Assembly: GCF_025751575.1 (NCBI RefSeq)
Contig: NZ_JAOWLA010000001.1
Coordinates: forward strand, 362,680 to 426,679
Reading direction: 5' to 3'
Source of the DNA: Albidovulum sediminicola
GTDB taxonomy: Bacteria > Pseudomonadota > Alphaproteobacteria > Rhodobacterales > Rhodobacteraceae
Length of the DNA stretch: 64,000 bases
The notes beneath the pieces were generated by a model that did not search any database, was not told the origin of the DNA, and saw nothing but the letters and a program-made list of their open reading frames with translations. Of this stretch, positions 7,875 through 16,865 are shown piece by piece. The stretch's first letter is position 1. Each line of letters starts with the position of its first letter. A program made the translations under genes and the position numbers.

Positions 7875-9284
7875 TCAGGGCAGGACCTTGCCGGGGTTGA
7901 GGATATTGCCGGGGTCGAAAGCCTGCTTGAGCCCGCGCATCAGGTCGAGCGCGACAGGGTCCTTGCGCCGCGCCATCGAGCCGCGCTTGGACAGGCCCAC
8001 CCCGTGTTCGGCCGAGAAACTGCCGCCCAGGTCCTGCACCGTATCCTCCACCGCGCGGACCATCGCGCCTTCAAGCGCCGGATCGTCGCGGGTGGGGAAG
8101 ACGGTGAAATGGATGTTGCCGTCGCCCAGATGTGCCACGCAATGCGGGAAGGCGCCGGGATCGAGCGCCGCGACACGCGCCTCCGCCTGCGTGAGAAAGG
8201 TCGCGACCTTGTCGAGCGGCACGCAGATGTCGGTATCGACCGAGGGGCCGGAAACCGGCGTTCCGACCTCTGCCGCGGCCTCGCGCCGGGCCCAGAGCGC
8301 CTGGCGCTGCGCCTCGGAGGCGGCGATCACGGCGTCGGTCACCAGCCCCTCCTCCATCATCGCGCCCAGCGTCTCCTCCAGCAGTGCCGCCAGCGGCAGC
8401 GTGCCGTCCGGGCCGGGGGAGCAGTCGCGCGGGGCGGTGGCGCCCAGTTCCACCAGGATCGTGACATCGTAGATGCGGTCGAAGGCGAGGCCCAGGTCAG
8501 GTCGGCGCGCGACCAGCAACGCCTGGTAGCTGCGCGGCATGAATTCGAACGCCTCGACCAGGCCGCCGGTCGCGGCCTGAAGCCGGTTCAGAAGCGCCAG
8601 CGCGGCATCGAGCGAGGGCATCGCCAGCATCGCGGTGGCATGGGCGCGCGGTGCAGGCACCAGCCGCATCACGGCGGCGGTGATCACACCCAGCGTCCCC
8701 TCGGCGCCGATGAAAAGGTCCTTCAGGTCGTAGCCGGAATTGTCCTTGTGCAGCTCGCTCATCAGGTTCAGCACCCGTCCGTCGGCCAGCACGACCTCCA
8801 GCCCCAGGCAGAGCGCGCGGGTCGAGCCGTAGCGCAGGACGTTCGATCCGCCGGCGTTGGTGGACAGGACCCCGCCAATCATCGCCGAGCCGCGCGCCCC
8901 GAACCAGAGCGGGAAATAGAGCCCCCGGTCCGCCGCCGCCTCGTGCAGGCGCGACAGGATTACCCCGGGCTCGACGATGGCGATGCGCGCCTCGGGCCGG
9001 ATCTCGCGGATGCGGTTCATCCGTTCGAGCGAAAGCATCAGCCGCCCCTGGGCCTCGGTCCCGCCGACAAGCCCGGTGCGCCCGCCCACCGGCACGACGG
9101 GCGTGCCGGTTTCGGACGCCAGCCGCAGGACCGCCGCAACCTCGTCGCGGTTTGCCGGGCGCAGGACGGCGAGCGGCTCCCAGTGATACTTGCCGGTCCA
9201 TTCGCTGACATAGGGCGCGCAATCCCGTCCGGTCAGGACATGGGCGGGACCCAGCAGGGCAGTCAGGCGGTCGAGAAGGGACAT
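7875..9284 (-). CDS. FAD-binding oxidoreductase (GlcD / D-2-hydroxyacid dehydrogenase type)
   Basis: A flavoprotein of the VAO/PCMH fold, 469 residues with this start. The FAD-binding region has VVPVGGRTGLVGG (residues about 60-75) and GGVLSTNAGGSNVLRYGSTR. The C-terminal FAD-oxidase domain ends with HCVAHLGDGNIHFTVFP, SAEHGVGLSKR and FDPGNILNPGKVLP, all typical of D-lactate, D-2-hydroxyglutarate and glycolate dehydrogenases. It probably oxidises a D-2-hydroxyacid and passes electrons to a carrier; the exact substrate cannot be read from sequence. The Met at 9284 has GGAGG five bases upstream; an in-frame Met nine codons earlier lacks one. The ribosome site lies inside an intergenic repeat element. 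Confidence 0.92.
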   Translation of the reverse strand: MSLLDRLTALLGPAHVLTGRDCAPYVSEWTGKYHWEPLAVLRPANRDEVAAVLRLASETGTPVVPVGGRTGLVGGTEAQGRLMLSLERMNRIREIRPEARIAIVEPGVILSRLHEAAADRGLYFPLWFGARGSAMIGGVLSTNAGGSNVLRYGSTRALCLGLEVVLADGRVLNLMSELHKDNSGYDLKDLFIGAEGTLGVITAAVMRLVPAPRAHATAMLAMPSLDAALALLNRLQAATGGLVEAFEFMPRSYQALLVARRPDLGLAFDRIYDVTILVELGATAPRDCSPGPDGTLPLAALLEETLGAMMEEGLVTDAVIAASEAQRQALWARREAAAEVGTPVSGPSVDTDICVPLDKVATFLTQAEARVAALDPGAFPHCVAHLGDGNIHFTVFPTRDDPALEGAMVRAVEDTVQDLGGSFSAEHGVGLSKRGSMARRKDPVALDLMRGLKQAFDPGNILNPGKVLP

Positions 9285-9287
9285 GGG

Positions 9288-9323
9288 GCCTCCGGCGGGG
9301 TATCTGGGCAAGGAAGACGGGGC
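9288..9323 (+). repeat. Dispersed intergenic element, copy 1
   Basis: A 36-base element whose ends read GCCTCCGGCGGGGTAT and AAGACGGGGC. It matches a second copy at 54655-54690 at 33 of 36 positions. Like that copy, it begins within five bases of the 3' end of a minus-strand gene, here the esterase. Read on the minus strand it ends in CCGCCGGAGGC, which also supplies the ribosome site of the following gene. Confidence 0.75.
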
Positions 9324-9327
9324 GGGG

Positions 9328-10038
9328 TCAGTTCGCGGCCCCGATCAGGGCAAGGACCTCGGGCCCCAGCGTCTCGACGATCAGGGCGACGCCCGCGGCG
9401 TTCGGGTGCAGGCCGTCCGGCTGCATGAGGTCGCGGAGCGCCGCGGTCTGGTCGGTCTGCGTCAGGATCGGAGCCAAGAAGGCGGGGCCAAGGCGCGCGC
9501 CGTGGCTTTCGGCGAGTGCCGGGTAGATGGCGTCGAAGGCCGCCTTGTAGTCGGGGCCATAGTTGCCCGGCGCGATCATCGGCACCAGCAGGGCCGGCAG
9601 TCCGCGCGCGTCGGTCTTGTCGAGGATCGCGTCGAGGTTGGCGCGCGCCTCCTCTGGAGGAAGCCCGCGCAGAAGGTCGTTGCCGCCAAGCGTCACGATC
9701 ACCGCATCGGTTTCGGGGACCAGCGCCCAGTCGGTGCGGGCAAGGCCGCCGGCGGTGGTATCGCCCGATACGCCCGCGTTGATCACCGCTGCCCCGGCGC
9801 CCTTCGCGTCAAGCCAGCGTTGCAGCTGGGGGACGAAGCCGTCCTCGGGCGGCAGGCCATAGCCCGCCGTCAGGCTGTCGCCGAGTGCGACGATGGTGAA
9901 GGGTTCGGCCGCCGCCGGGGATGCGGCGCCGGTGCCCAAGGCAAGAAAGATCGCCCAGATCGTCGCCGCAAGGTTGCGCCCCAAGACCCCGCCCCCATAT
10001 CGATAGGCGAAACGGGACAGGCGGAAACGGGCGGACAT
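9328..10038 (-). CDS. Periplasmic SGNH arylesterase / acyl thioesterase (TesA-like)
   Basis: An SGNH-hydrolase of 236 residues with the expected blocks: ALGDSLTAGYG carrying the nucleophile Ser (block I), GGNDLLRG (block III) and DGLHPN carrying the Asp-His pair (block V). An N-terminal signal with an Arg-rich start and a hydrophobic core ending in AAA places it in the periplasm. It hydrolyses acyl esters or thioesters; the physiological substrate is not known in most bacteria. Its start codon overlaps that of the divergent ABC ATPase in the tetranucleotide CATG, so promoters and ribosome sites of each gene must lie inside the other. E. coli shows the same neighbourhood (tesA divergent from ybbAP). 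Confidence 0.92.
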   Translation of the reverse strand: MSARFRLSRFAYRYGGGVLGRNLAATIWAIFLALGTGAASPAAAEPFTIVALGDSLTAGYGLPPEDGFVPQLQRWLDAKGAGAAVINAGVSGDTTAGGLARTDWALVPETDAVIVTLGGNDLLRGLPPEEARANLDAILDKTDARGLPALLVPMIAPGNYGPDYKAAFDAIYPALAESHGARLGPAFLAPILTQTDQTAALRDLMQPDGLHPNAAGVALIVETLGPEVLALIGAAN

Positions 10039-10741
10039 GGACAGGGTTCTGAGCCTTGAGGCGGCACGGCTGACACTTGCGGGCAATGCCGGCCCGGTGG
10101 AGATCCTGAAGGGCATCACGCTGTCCGTCACGCGCGGCGAAAGCCTCGGGTTGGTCGGGCCGTCCGGGTCGGGCAAATCCTCGCTCCTCATGCTCATGGG
10201 CGGGTTGGAGCGCGCGACCTCGGGCCGGGTCGAGGCTCTGGGCCAAGACCTGACGGCCATGGGCGAAGACGCGCTGGCCCGCTTCCGCCGTGCCAATATG
10301 GGCATCGTTTTCCAGAGCTTCCACCTGATTCCGACGATGACCGCGCTAGAGAATGTCGCGATCCCTCTGGAACTTGCCGGGATGCCCGACGCGATGGCGC
10401 GCGCGCGGGAGGAACTGGAGGCCATGGGCCTGGGCGCGCGGCTTGGCCATTACCCGGCCGAGATGTCGGGGGGCGAGCAGCAGCGCGTGGCGCTGGCGCG
10501 CGCCGCCGCGCCCCGGCCCGCGATCTTTCTTGCCGATGAGCCGACCGGAAACCTCGACAGCCAGACCGGGGCCGCGATCATGGAGCTTCTCTTCGGCCTG
10601 CGCGACCGTCACGGGGCGACACTGGTGCTTGTCACCCATGCGCCCGAACTGGCGGAGCGGTGCGACCGCATCGTGCGGCTGGCCGATGGCGCGATCGTGC
10701 CGGAGACGGAGGTGGGGGCCAAGGTGGAGGTGCGGGCGTGA
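10037..10741 (+). CDS. ABC transporter ATP-binding protein (YbbA/LolD-like)
   Basis: A 234-residue ABC ATPase: Walker A GPSGSGKS at about residues 45-52, Q-loop in [17 protein letters not shown], signature [14 protein letters not shown], Walker B IFLADEP followed by TGNLDSQTG, and the H-loop VTHAPE. The sequence is closest in style to the LolD/MacB/YbbA group, which pair with FtsX-like permeases and act on envelope lipids, lipoproteins or peptides rather than importing solutes. The permease gene follows with a four-base overlap (GTGA). Confidence 0.95.
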   Translation: MDRVLSLEAARLTLAGNAGPVEILKGITLSVTRGESLGLVGPSGSGKSSLLMLMGGLERATSGRVEALGQDLTAMGEDALARFRRANMGIVFQSFHLIPTMTALENVAIPLELAGMPDAMARAREELEAMGLGARLGHYPAEMSGGEQQRVALARAAAPRPAIFLADEPTGNLDSQTGAAIMELLFGLRDRHGATLVLVTHAPELAERCDRIVRLADGAIVPETEVGAKVEVRA

Positions 10742-13266
10742 ACGCACCCGTCGCCTGGCGCATCGCGCGGCGCGACCTGCGCGGAGGGCTGCGCGGCTTC
10801 GCCGTGTTCCTGGCCTGCCTGATCCTTGGCGTTGCGGCCATCGCGGCCGTGGGCACCGTGCGATCGGCCATCGCGCACGCGCTCTCGCGCGAGGGGGCGG
10901 CGCTGCTGGGGGGCGACGCACAGATGTCCTTCACCTACCGTTTCGCGAGCGCGGAGGAACGCGCCTTCATGCAGGCGCGCGCCGAAGCGGTCTCGGAAAT
11001 CGTCGATTTCCGCTCCATGGCGGTCGCGGGCGAAGGCGAGGCGGCAGAACGCGCGCTGACCCAGGTCAAGGCGGTGGACGCGGCCTATCCGCTGGTGGGC
11101 GGGCTCGACCTCGACCCCGGCGTGCCGCTGGCCGAGGCGCTGGCGTCGCGCGATGGCGTGCCGGGCGCGGTGATGGACGGCGTCCTGGCCGACCGGCTGG
11201 GGCTGGTCACGGGCGACCGCTTCCGCCTGGGCGCCACCGAATTCCGGCTGGGCGCGCGACTTCTGCGGGAACCGGACGGGGCCATGGGCGGCATGCTTCT
11301 CGGCCCGCGGACCATCGTTCATACCCGAGATCTGGAGGGCTCCGGCCTCTTGGCGCCGGGCAGCGTCTTTGACACCCGCTACCGGCTGCGGCTGCCGCCG
11401 GGCGCCGATCTTGGCGGCCTTCAGCAGGAGGCCGAGGCCGCCTTTCTCGACACCGGATTGCGCTGGCGCGACGCGCGCCGGGGCGCGCCGGGGGCGGAGC
11501 GGTTCGTGGAGCGGATGGGGTCCTTCCTGGTCCTCGTTGGCCTTGCCGGGCTGGCCGTGGGCGGGATCGGCATCGCCTCGGCGGTGCGGGCCTATCTGGA
11601 CGGCAAGACGCGCACGATTGCCGCGCTGAAGGCCGTGGGGGCCGACAGCGGCACGATCTTTCTGGCCTATGCGCTCCAGGTGGGCGGGATGGCCGTGCTG
11701 GGCATCGTACTGGGTCTTGCGTTGGGCATCGCCCTGCCGGTTGCCGCCGCGCCGGTCGTGGCGGGGCTTCTGCCGATTCCGGTCGCGGTCGCCCCGGCCT
11801 TCGCCCCGGCGGCGGAGGCCGCAATCTACGGTGTCCTGACGGCGGTGCTGTTCACGCTCTGGCCGCTCGCCCGGGTGCGGGACGTGCGCGCGGCGGCCCT
11901 GTTCCGCGATCTTGGCGCGGGGCGGCGGCGCTGGCCGGGGCGGCGGTTGGGCTGGGCGCTTCTGGGCATTCTTGCGGTCTTCGTGGTGGTGGTGCTGGGG
12001 CTTTCCGCGATGCCCAGCCTGGCTCTCGCGACGCTTGGGGGGATCGCCGGGGCCTTGCTGCTGCTGGCGGGCGCGGCCTGGGTCCTGCGGCGGATCGCGC
12101 GGCGGCTGGCGCATCACACGGGCGGACGGCCTGGGCTGCGTCTGGCGCTGGCGGCCGTCGCCGGCCCAAGGGAAGAGGCCAGCGCCGTGGTGCTGGCGCT
12201 GGGCCTGGGCCTGTCGGTCCTGGCCGCCGTCGGGCAGATCGATGCCAACCTGCGTGCCGCCATCGACCGTGACCTGCCGGAGGTCGCGCCCTCCTTCTTC
12301 TTCGTCGATATCCAGAGCGATCAGCTGGAGGGCTTCCGAGCCCGATTGGCGGCAGAGGCGGGCGTCACCAAGGTCGAGACCGCGCCGATGCTGCGCGCGG
12401 TCCTGACCCGCATCAATGGGCGCGACGCGCGCGAGGTTGCCGGCGATCACTGGGTGCTTCGGGGCGACCGGGGGCTGACCTATGCCGCCGCCCCGCCCGC
12501 CGACACACGGATCGTCGCGGGCAATTGGTGGCCCGAGGGCTACACAGGCCCCCCTCAGCTCAGCTTCGCTGCGGAGGAGGCCGCGGAGCTTGGCCTGAAA
12601 CTCGGCGACCGGATCACCGTCAACGTGCTTGGCCGGGATATCGAGGCCGAGATCACCTCGCTCCGCGAGGTCGATTTCTCGACCGCCGGGATCGGCTTCG
12701 TCATGCTGATGAACCCCGCCGCGCTGACGGGCGCGCCGCATACCCATATCGCCACGGTCTATGCCGATGCGGGCGCGGATGCGCGCATCCTGCGCGATGT
12801 CGCGGGTGCCTTCCCCAACATCACCGCGATCGCGGTGCGTGAGGTCGTGGGCCGCGTGTCGGAGATCCTGGGCGCCATCGCGCGGGCCACCGCCATCGCG
12901 GCGGGCGTGACGCTCTTGACCGGGGTCGTGGTGCTAATCGGGGCGGCGGCCTCTGGCCAGCGCGCGCGCGTCTACGAGGCGGCGATCCTGAAGGTCCTGG
13001 GGTCCACGCGGGCGGGAATCCTCGCGAGCTTTGCCCTGCGCTCGGCGCTGATGGGGGCGGCGGCGGGGCTGGTGGCGATCGGCTTTGGCGCGGTGGCGGG
13101 GCTTGCCGTCATGCGCTTCGTGATGGATGCGCCCTATCGGTTCGAACCCGTGACCGCGCTGGCGGTGGTTGCCGGGGGTGTGCTGGCGACGCTTCTGGCG
13201 GGCCTTGCCTTCGCGCTGCCCGCGCTGGGCGCGCGGCCCGGCCGCATCCTGCGCGGGTCAGAGTGA
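10738..13266 (+). CDS. FtsX-like ABC transporter permease (YbbP-like)
   Basis: An 842-residue permease with two FtsX-type modules. One membrane helix is near residue 25, a large periplasmic domain follows, then three helices at about 260-390, two further helices, a second periplasmic domain, and three last helices after about residue 700 with the typical EAAILKVLGSTR coupling segment. The first module has the matching KTRTIAALKAVGAD. The GTG start overlaps the TGA of the ATPase gene, so the two subunits are translationally coupled. With the esterase next door this matches the tesA-ybbA-ybbP arrangement. The role is probably extraction or transport of an envelope lipid or lipophilic compound; the substrate is unknown. 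Confidence 0.93.
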   Translation: MNAPVAWRIARRDLRGGLRGFAVFLACLILGVAAIAAVGTVRSAIAHALSREGAALLGGDAQMSFTYRFASAEERAFMQARAEAVSEIVDFRSMAVAGEGEAAERALTQVKAVDAAYPLVGGLDLDPGVPLAEALASRDGVPGAVMDGVLADRLGLVTGDRFRLGATEFRLGARLLREPDGAMGGMLLGPRTIVHTRDLEGSGLLAPGSVFDTRYRLRLPPGADLGGLQQEAEAAFLDTGLRWRDARRGAPGAERFVERMGSFLVLVGLAGLAVGGIGIASAVRAYLDGKTRTIAALKAVGADSGTIFLAYALQVGGMAVLGIVLGLALGIALPVAAAPVVAGLLPIPVAVAPAFAPAAEAAIYGVLTAVLFTLWPLARVRDVRAAALFRDLGAGRRRWPGRRLGWALLGILAVFVVVVLGLSAMPSLALATLGGIAGALLLLAGAAWVLRRIARRLAHHTGGRPGLRLALAAVAGPREEASAVVLALGLGLSVLAAVGQIDANLRAAIDRDLPEVAPSFFFVDIQSDQLEGFRARLAAEAGVTKVETAPMLRAVLTRINGRDAREVAGDHWVLRGDRGLTYAAAPPADTRIVAGNWWPEGYTGPPQLSFAAEEAAELGLKLGDRITVNVLGRDIEAEITSLREVDFSTAGIGFVMLMNPAALTGAPHTHIATVYADAGADARILRDVAGAFPNITAIAVREVVGRVSEILGAIARATAIAAGVTLLTGVVVLIGAAASGQRARVYEAAILKVLGSTRAGILASFALRSALMGAAAGLVAIGFGAVAGLAVMRFVMDAPYRFEPVTALAVVAGGVLATLLAGLAFALPALGARPGRILRGSE

Positions 13267-13273
13267 CGGGCGC

Positions 13274-15700
13274 TCAGGCGCGGCGCAGGCGCAGCGCGTT
13301 GGTCACCACGAAGACCGAGGACAGCGCCATCGCGCCCGCCGCCAGCATCGGCGACAGGAGCGGCCCGCCAAGGGGATAAAGCGCGCCCGCCGCAACCGGG
13401 ATCAGCACGACGTTGTAGCCGAAGGCCCAGAAAAGGTTCTCGCGGATGTTGCGCATCGTCGCGCGGGAGAGTGCCACCGCCGCCGGGACGGCTTCCGGAT
13501 CGCCGCCCATCAGCACCACCTCGGCGCTCTCGATGGCGACATCGGTGCCGGTGCCCATCGCGATTCCGACATCGGCGGCGGCCAGCGCCGGGGCGTCGTT
13601 GATGCCATCGCCGACGAAGGCCACGCGTTTCCCCTGGGCCAGTTCACCCAGCGCCGCGACCTTGCCGTCGGGCAGGACCTCTGCCCGGACCGCGTCGATG
13701 CCAAGCCGCCGCGCCACGGCCTCCGCCGTCGCACGGGTGTCGCCGGAGATCATCGCCGTCTTGAGCCCCGCCGCGTGCAGCGCCGCGATCGCCTCTGGCG
13801 CGCCGGGCTTGATCGGGTCCGCCACCGCCAGAAGCGCCGCGATCCGGCCATCAAGGGCAATCAGGATCGGGGTCTTGCCCTCGGAGGCCAGCGCGGCGGC
13901 GCGCTCGGCCAGATCGCCGGTCTCGATGCCCGACTGGGTCATCGCGCGGCGGTTTCCGATCAGGATCGCCTGGCCCTCGACGGTCGCGGCAAGGCCGAGG
14001 CCCGGCTTCGCCTCGACCCCCGTCGCGGTGGCGGGAGAAAGCGCACGTTCCGCCGCGGCCGCCACGATCGTCCGGGCCAGCGGATGTTCAGAACGCGCCT
14101 CGGCCGCGGCGGCAAGGCGCAGCACCTGATCGGCCTCGAAACCGGGGGCGGTTTCGATATCGGTCAGTTCGGGATGCCCGGCGGTGAGCGTGCCGGTCTT
14201 GTCGAAGGCGACGATGCCCACTTCGGACAGGCGTTGAAGCGCGTCGCCTCGGCGGAAGAGCACACCCTTCTCCGCGCCGCGCCCCGTGCCCACCAGGATC
14301 GAGACGGGCGTCGCGAGCCCCATCGCGCAGGGGCAGGCGATGATCAGGACGGAGATTCCCGCGACGAGCGCATGCGTCAGCCTGGGATCGGGGCCGAGCG
14401 CCAGCCACAGCCCGAAGGACAGCAGCGCCAGCGCCATGACGGCGGGCACGAACCAGAAGGTGATGCGGTCCACCAGCGCCTGCACCGGCAGCTTGGCGCC
14501 CTGCGCGTCCTCCACCAGGCGGATGATCCGGGCCAGCACGGTATCGGCGCCGGTTGCCGTCACCCGGTAGGACAGCGCCGCCGCCCCGTTGACCGTGCCG
14601 CCGGTCACCGCCGCGCCCTCGGCTTTCCGGACCGGATCGGGTTCGCCCGTCAGCATGCTTTCATCGATCCAGCCCTGGCCTTCGGTCACCACGCCATCGA
14701 CGGCCACGCGTTCGCCCGGGGCCAGGTGGACGATGTCGCCGGGAACAAGATCCTCGACCGCGGTTTCGACCACGGTGCCGTCGCGCTCGACCCGCGCGGT
14801 CGCCGGGCGCAGGCCGACCAGGCGGCGGATCGCCTCGCCCGCCTGGCCCTTGGCGCGTGCCTCCAGCAGGCGGCCGACGAGGATCAGGGTGACGATGGTC
14901 GCGGCGGCCTCGAAATAGACATCGCGGGCGTCGGCGGGCAGGAGCGCCGGGGCAAAGGTCGCGACGGTTGAATAGGCGAAGGCGGCCAGGCTGCCCAGGG
15001 CGACGAGAGAGTTCATCTCGGGTGCGCCGCGGGCCAGCGCGGGCAGGCCATGGGTCAGGAAGATCCGGCCCGGCCCGAACAGGACCAGCGCCGTCAGCAC
15101 GAACTGGATCAGCCAGGAGGCCTGGATCCCGATTGACCCCGCGATCCAGTGGTGAAAGGCCGGCACCATGTGCCCGCCCATCGCCAGGATCACCACCGGC
15201 AACGTCAGCGCGCCGGAGATCGCGACCCGGCGGGCCAGTTCCGCGCTGTCCCCGCTGTGATGGTCGTGCGTCTGCGTGGTGGCCTCATGGTGGGGGTGCG
15301 CCTCATACCCGGCCTGGGTCACGCGGGCGGCCAGCGTGTCGGCGTCGGTCAGGCCGGACAGGACCCGCGCGCGGGCGGAGTTCGTGGCGAGGTTCGCCTC
15401 GGCCGACACGACGCCGGGGGCGGCCTTCAGCGCCCGCTCGACCCGGCCCACGCAGGAGGCACAGGTCATCCCCGTGACATCCAGCTGGATCTCGGTCTCG
15501 ACCGGCGGATAGCCGGAGCGCCGCAGCGTATCGGCCAGCGCCTGAGGGTCGGCGGGCGCGTCGTAGTCGACCGAGGCCGTTCCGGCCATCAGGTTCGCCT
15601 GCGCGTCCCGCACGCCGGGCGCAGCCTTCAGCGCCCGTTCGACCCGCCCCACACAGGAGGCACAGGTCATTCCTTCGACGGTGAACTTGGCTGAGGGCAT
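13274..15700 (-). CDS. copA: Copper-translocating P1B-type ATPase with two HMA domains
   Basis: An 808-residue P-type ATPase. Two heavy-metal-associated domains occupy about residues 3-135, each with a CASC metal site (near residues 13 and 79), and share an identical 20-residue core, GMTCASCVGRVERALKAAPG. A His-rich linker (HPHHE, THDHH) follows. The transport helix has the CPC motif in IIACPCAMGLATP at about 455, the phosphorylation site is DKTGTLT at about 498, and MSGDTRATAEAVARRLGI and GDGINDAPALAAADVGIAMG complete the ATP domain. The C-terminal YN and MALSS elements point to Cu(I) export (P1B-1). The ATG after AAGGAAC is used; the frame is open far upstream but without similarity. It is divergent from mnmH. 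Confidence 0.95.
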   Translation of the reverse strand: MPSAKFTVEGMTCASCVGRVERALKAAPGVRDAQANLMAGTASVDYDAPADPQALADTLRRSGYPPVETEIQLDVTGMTCASCVGRVERALKAAPGVVSAEANLATNSARARVLSGLTDADTLAARVTQAGYEAHPHHEATTQTHDHHSGDSAELARRVAISGALTLPVVILAMGGHMVPAFHHWIAGSIGIQASWLIQFVLTALVLFGPGRIFLTHGLPALARGAPEMNSLVALGSLAAFAYSTVATFAPALLPADARDVYFEAAATIVTLILVGRLLEARAKGQAGEAIRRLVGLRPATARVERDGTVVETAVEDLVPGDIVHLAPGERVAVDGVVTEGQGWIDESMLTGEPDPVRKAEGAAVTGGTVNGAAALSYRVTATGADTVLARIIRLVEDAQGAKLPVQALVDRITFWFVPAVMALALLSFGLWLALGPDPRLTHALVAGISVLIIACPCAMGLATPVSILVGTGRGAEKGVLFRRGDALQRLSEVGIVAFDKTGTLTAGHPELTDIETAPGFEADQVLRLAAAAEARSEHPLARTIVAAAAERALSPATATGVEAKPGLGLAATVEGQAILIGNRRAMTQSGIETGDLAERAAALASEGKTPILIALDGRIAALLAVADPIKPGAPEAIAALHAAGLKTAMISGDTRATAEAVARRLGIDAVRAEVLPDGKVAALGELAQGKRVAFVGDGINDAPALAAADVGIAMGTGTDVAIESAEVVLMGGDPEAVPAAVALSRATMRNIRENLFWAFGYNVVLIPVAAGALYPLGGPLLSPMLAAGAMALSSVFVVTNALRLRRA

Positions 15701-15740
15701 GGCTGGGTTCCTTTCACGCCTAGATGGGGGTCGGGGGCCG

Positions 15741-15753
15741 GGTTTGTCAAACC
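15741..15753. promoter_or_regulatory. Short perfect dyad between copA and mnmH
   Basis: GGTTTG-T-CAAACC is a perfect 6-bp inverted repeat in the 99-base region between the divergent copA and mnmH starts. It could be an operator for either gene. It is not a recognisable CueR site, and no regulator gene is adjacent. Confidence 0.25.
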
Positions 15754-15799
15754 ACCGGCAGCCCTTTCGCCGTCGCGTCCCACGGGATAAGAGTGCACC

Positions 15800-16861
15800 A
15801 TGCCCCTGACGCTGACCTCGCTTCTCGATCTCGACCGGCACGGCTTCGACGCCGTGATCGACGTCCGCTCGCCCTCGGAATATGCCGAGGATCATCTGCC
15901 CGGCGCCATCAACCTGCCCGTGCTCGACGATGAGGAACGCGCGCGGGTGGGCACGATCTACAAGCAGCAATCGCCCTTCCTCGCCCGCAAGCTGGGCGCG
16001 GCGCTGGTGGCGCGCAACGCCGCCGCGCATCTGGAAGGACCGCTGGCCGGGATGACCGGCGGCTGGCGGCCGCTGGTCTATTGCTGGCGCGGCGGGCAGC
16101 GGTCGGGCTCCTTCGCCACGATCCTGTCGCAGGTCGGCTGGCGGGCGGAACTTGTCGCGGGCGGTTACAAGGCCTGGCGGCGCCTGGTGGTCGAAGAGTT
16201 GCACGACCGCGATGTGCGCGCGTCCGTCGTGGTCCTGGACGGCAATACCGGCTCGGCCAAGACCGATATCCTGGGGCGGTTGCCTGCCCACGGGGTGCAG
16301 GTGATCGACCTCGAAGGGCTTGCCAACCATCGCGGATCGCTTTTCGGGCATCGCGCGGGCGGGCAACCCTCGCAGAAGGCGTTCGAGGGGCGGCTGGCCA
16401 CGGCGCTGGCGGCGCTCGACCCGGACCGGCCGGTGGTGGTGGAGGCCGAAAGCTCCAAGGTCGGGAACCTGGGCCTGCCGAAGAAGCTCTGGGCGGCCAT
16501 GGGGGCGGCGCCCCGCATCCGCATCGCGGCGCCGGTCGCGGCGCGGGCGGCCTATCTGGCGCGGGCCTATGCGGACCTGACGGAAGACCGGGATCGGCTG
16601 GAGCAGACGATTTCCCTTCTGCGGCCGCTGCACCCGGCCGAGGTGATCGCCGACTGGCTTTCGCTGTCGGCCGCCGGGGATTTCGCGACGCTGGCGGGAG
16701 AGCTGATGGTCCGCCACTACGATCCCCGCTACGAAAAGCACCGCGCGCGGTTCGAGGATGCGCCGGGGGAGGTCATCGCGGCCGGGACGCTCGCGCCGGA
16801 GGCGCTTGATGCGCTGGCCGCGCGGGTGGCGGAAGCCGTCGGGCGCTTCGGCGGCCGCTGA
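15800..16861 (+). CDS. mnmH: tRNA 2-selenouridine(34) synthase
   Basis: MnmH (SelU, YbbB) replaces the sulfur of 2-thiouridine at the wobble position of certain tRNAs with selenium, using selenophosphate. The N-terminal rhodanese domain carries VIDVRSPSEYAEDHLPGAIN and the active Cys in YCWRGGQRSG (about residue 95). A P-loop GNTGSAKT follows at about 147, and the C-terminal domain has the family's LEGLANHRGSLFG. At 353 residues the length is normal. The selenophosphate synthetase gene is its convergent neighbour, four bases away, so donor and user are genomically paired. Confidence 0.95.
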   Translation: MPLTLTSLLDLDRHGFDAVIDVRSPSEYAEDHLPGAINLPVLDDEERARVGTIYKQQSPFLARKLGAALVARNAAAHLEGPLAGMTGGWRPLVYCWRGGQRSGSFATILSQVGWRAELVAGGYKAWRRLVVEELHDRDVRASVVVLDGNTGSAKTDILGRLPAHGVQVIDLEGLANHRGSLFGHRAGGQPSQKAFEGRLATALAALDPDRPVVVEAESSKVGNLGLPKKLWAAMGAAPRIRIAAPVAARAAYLARAYADLTEDRDRLEQTISLLRPLHPAEVIADWLSLSAAGDFATLAGELMVRHYDPRYEKHRARFEDAPGEVIAAGTLAPEALDALAARVAEAVGRFGGR

Positions 16862-16865
16862 GCGT

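Noticed and set aside
10609..12747. A 712-codon minus-strand frame opposite the ABC permease
   Set aside because: Shadow frame with Arg/Gln/His-rich low-complexity sequence; the plus-strand permease is well supported.
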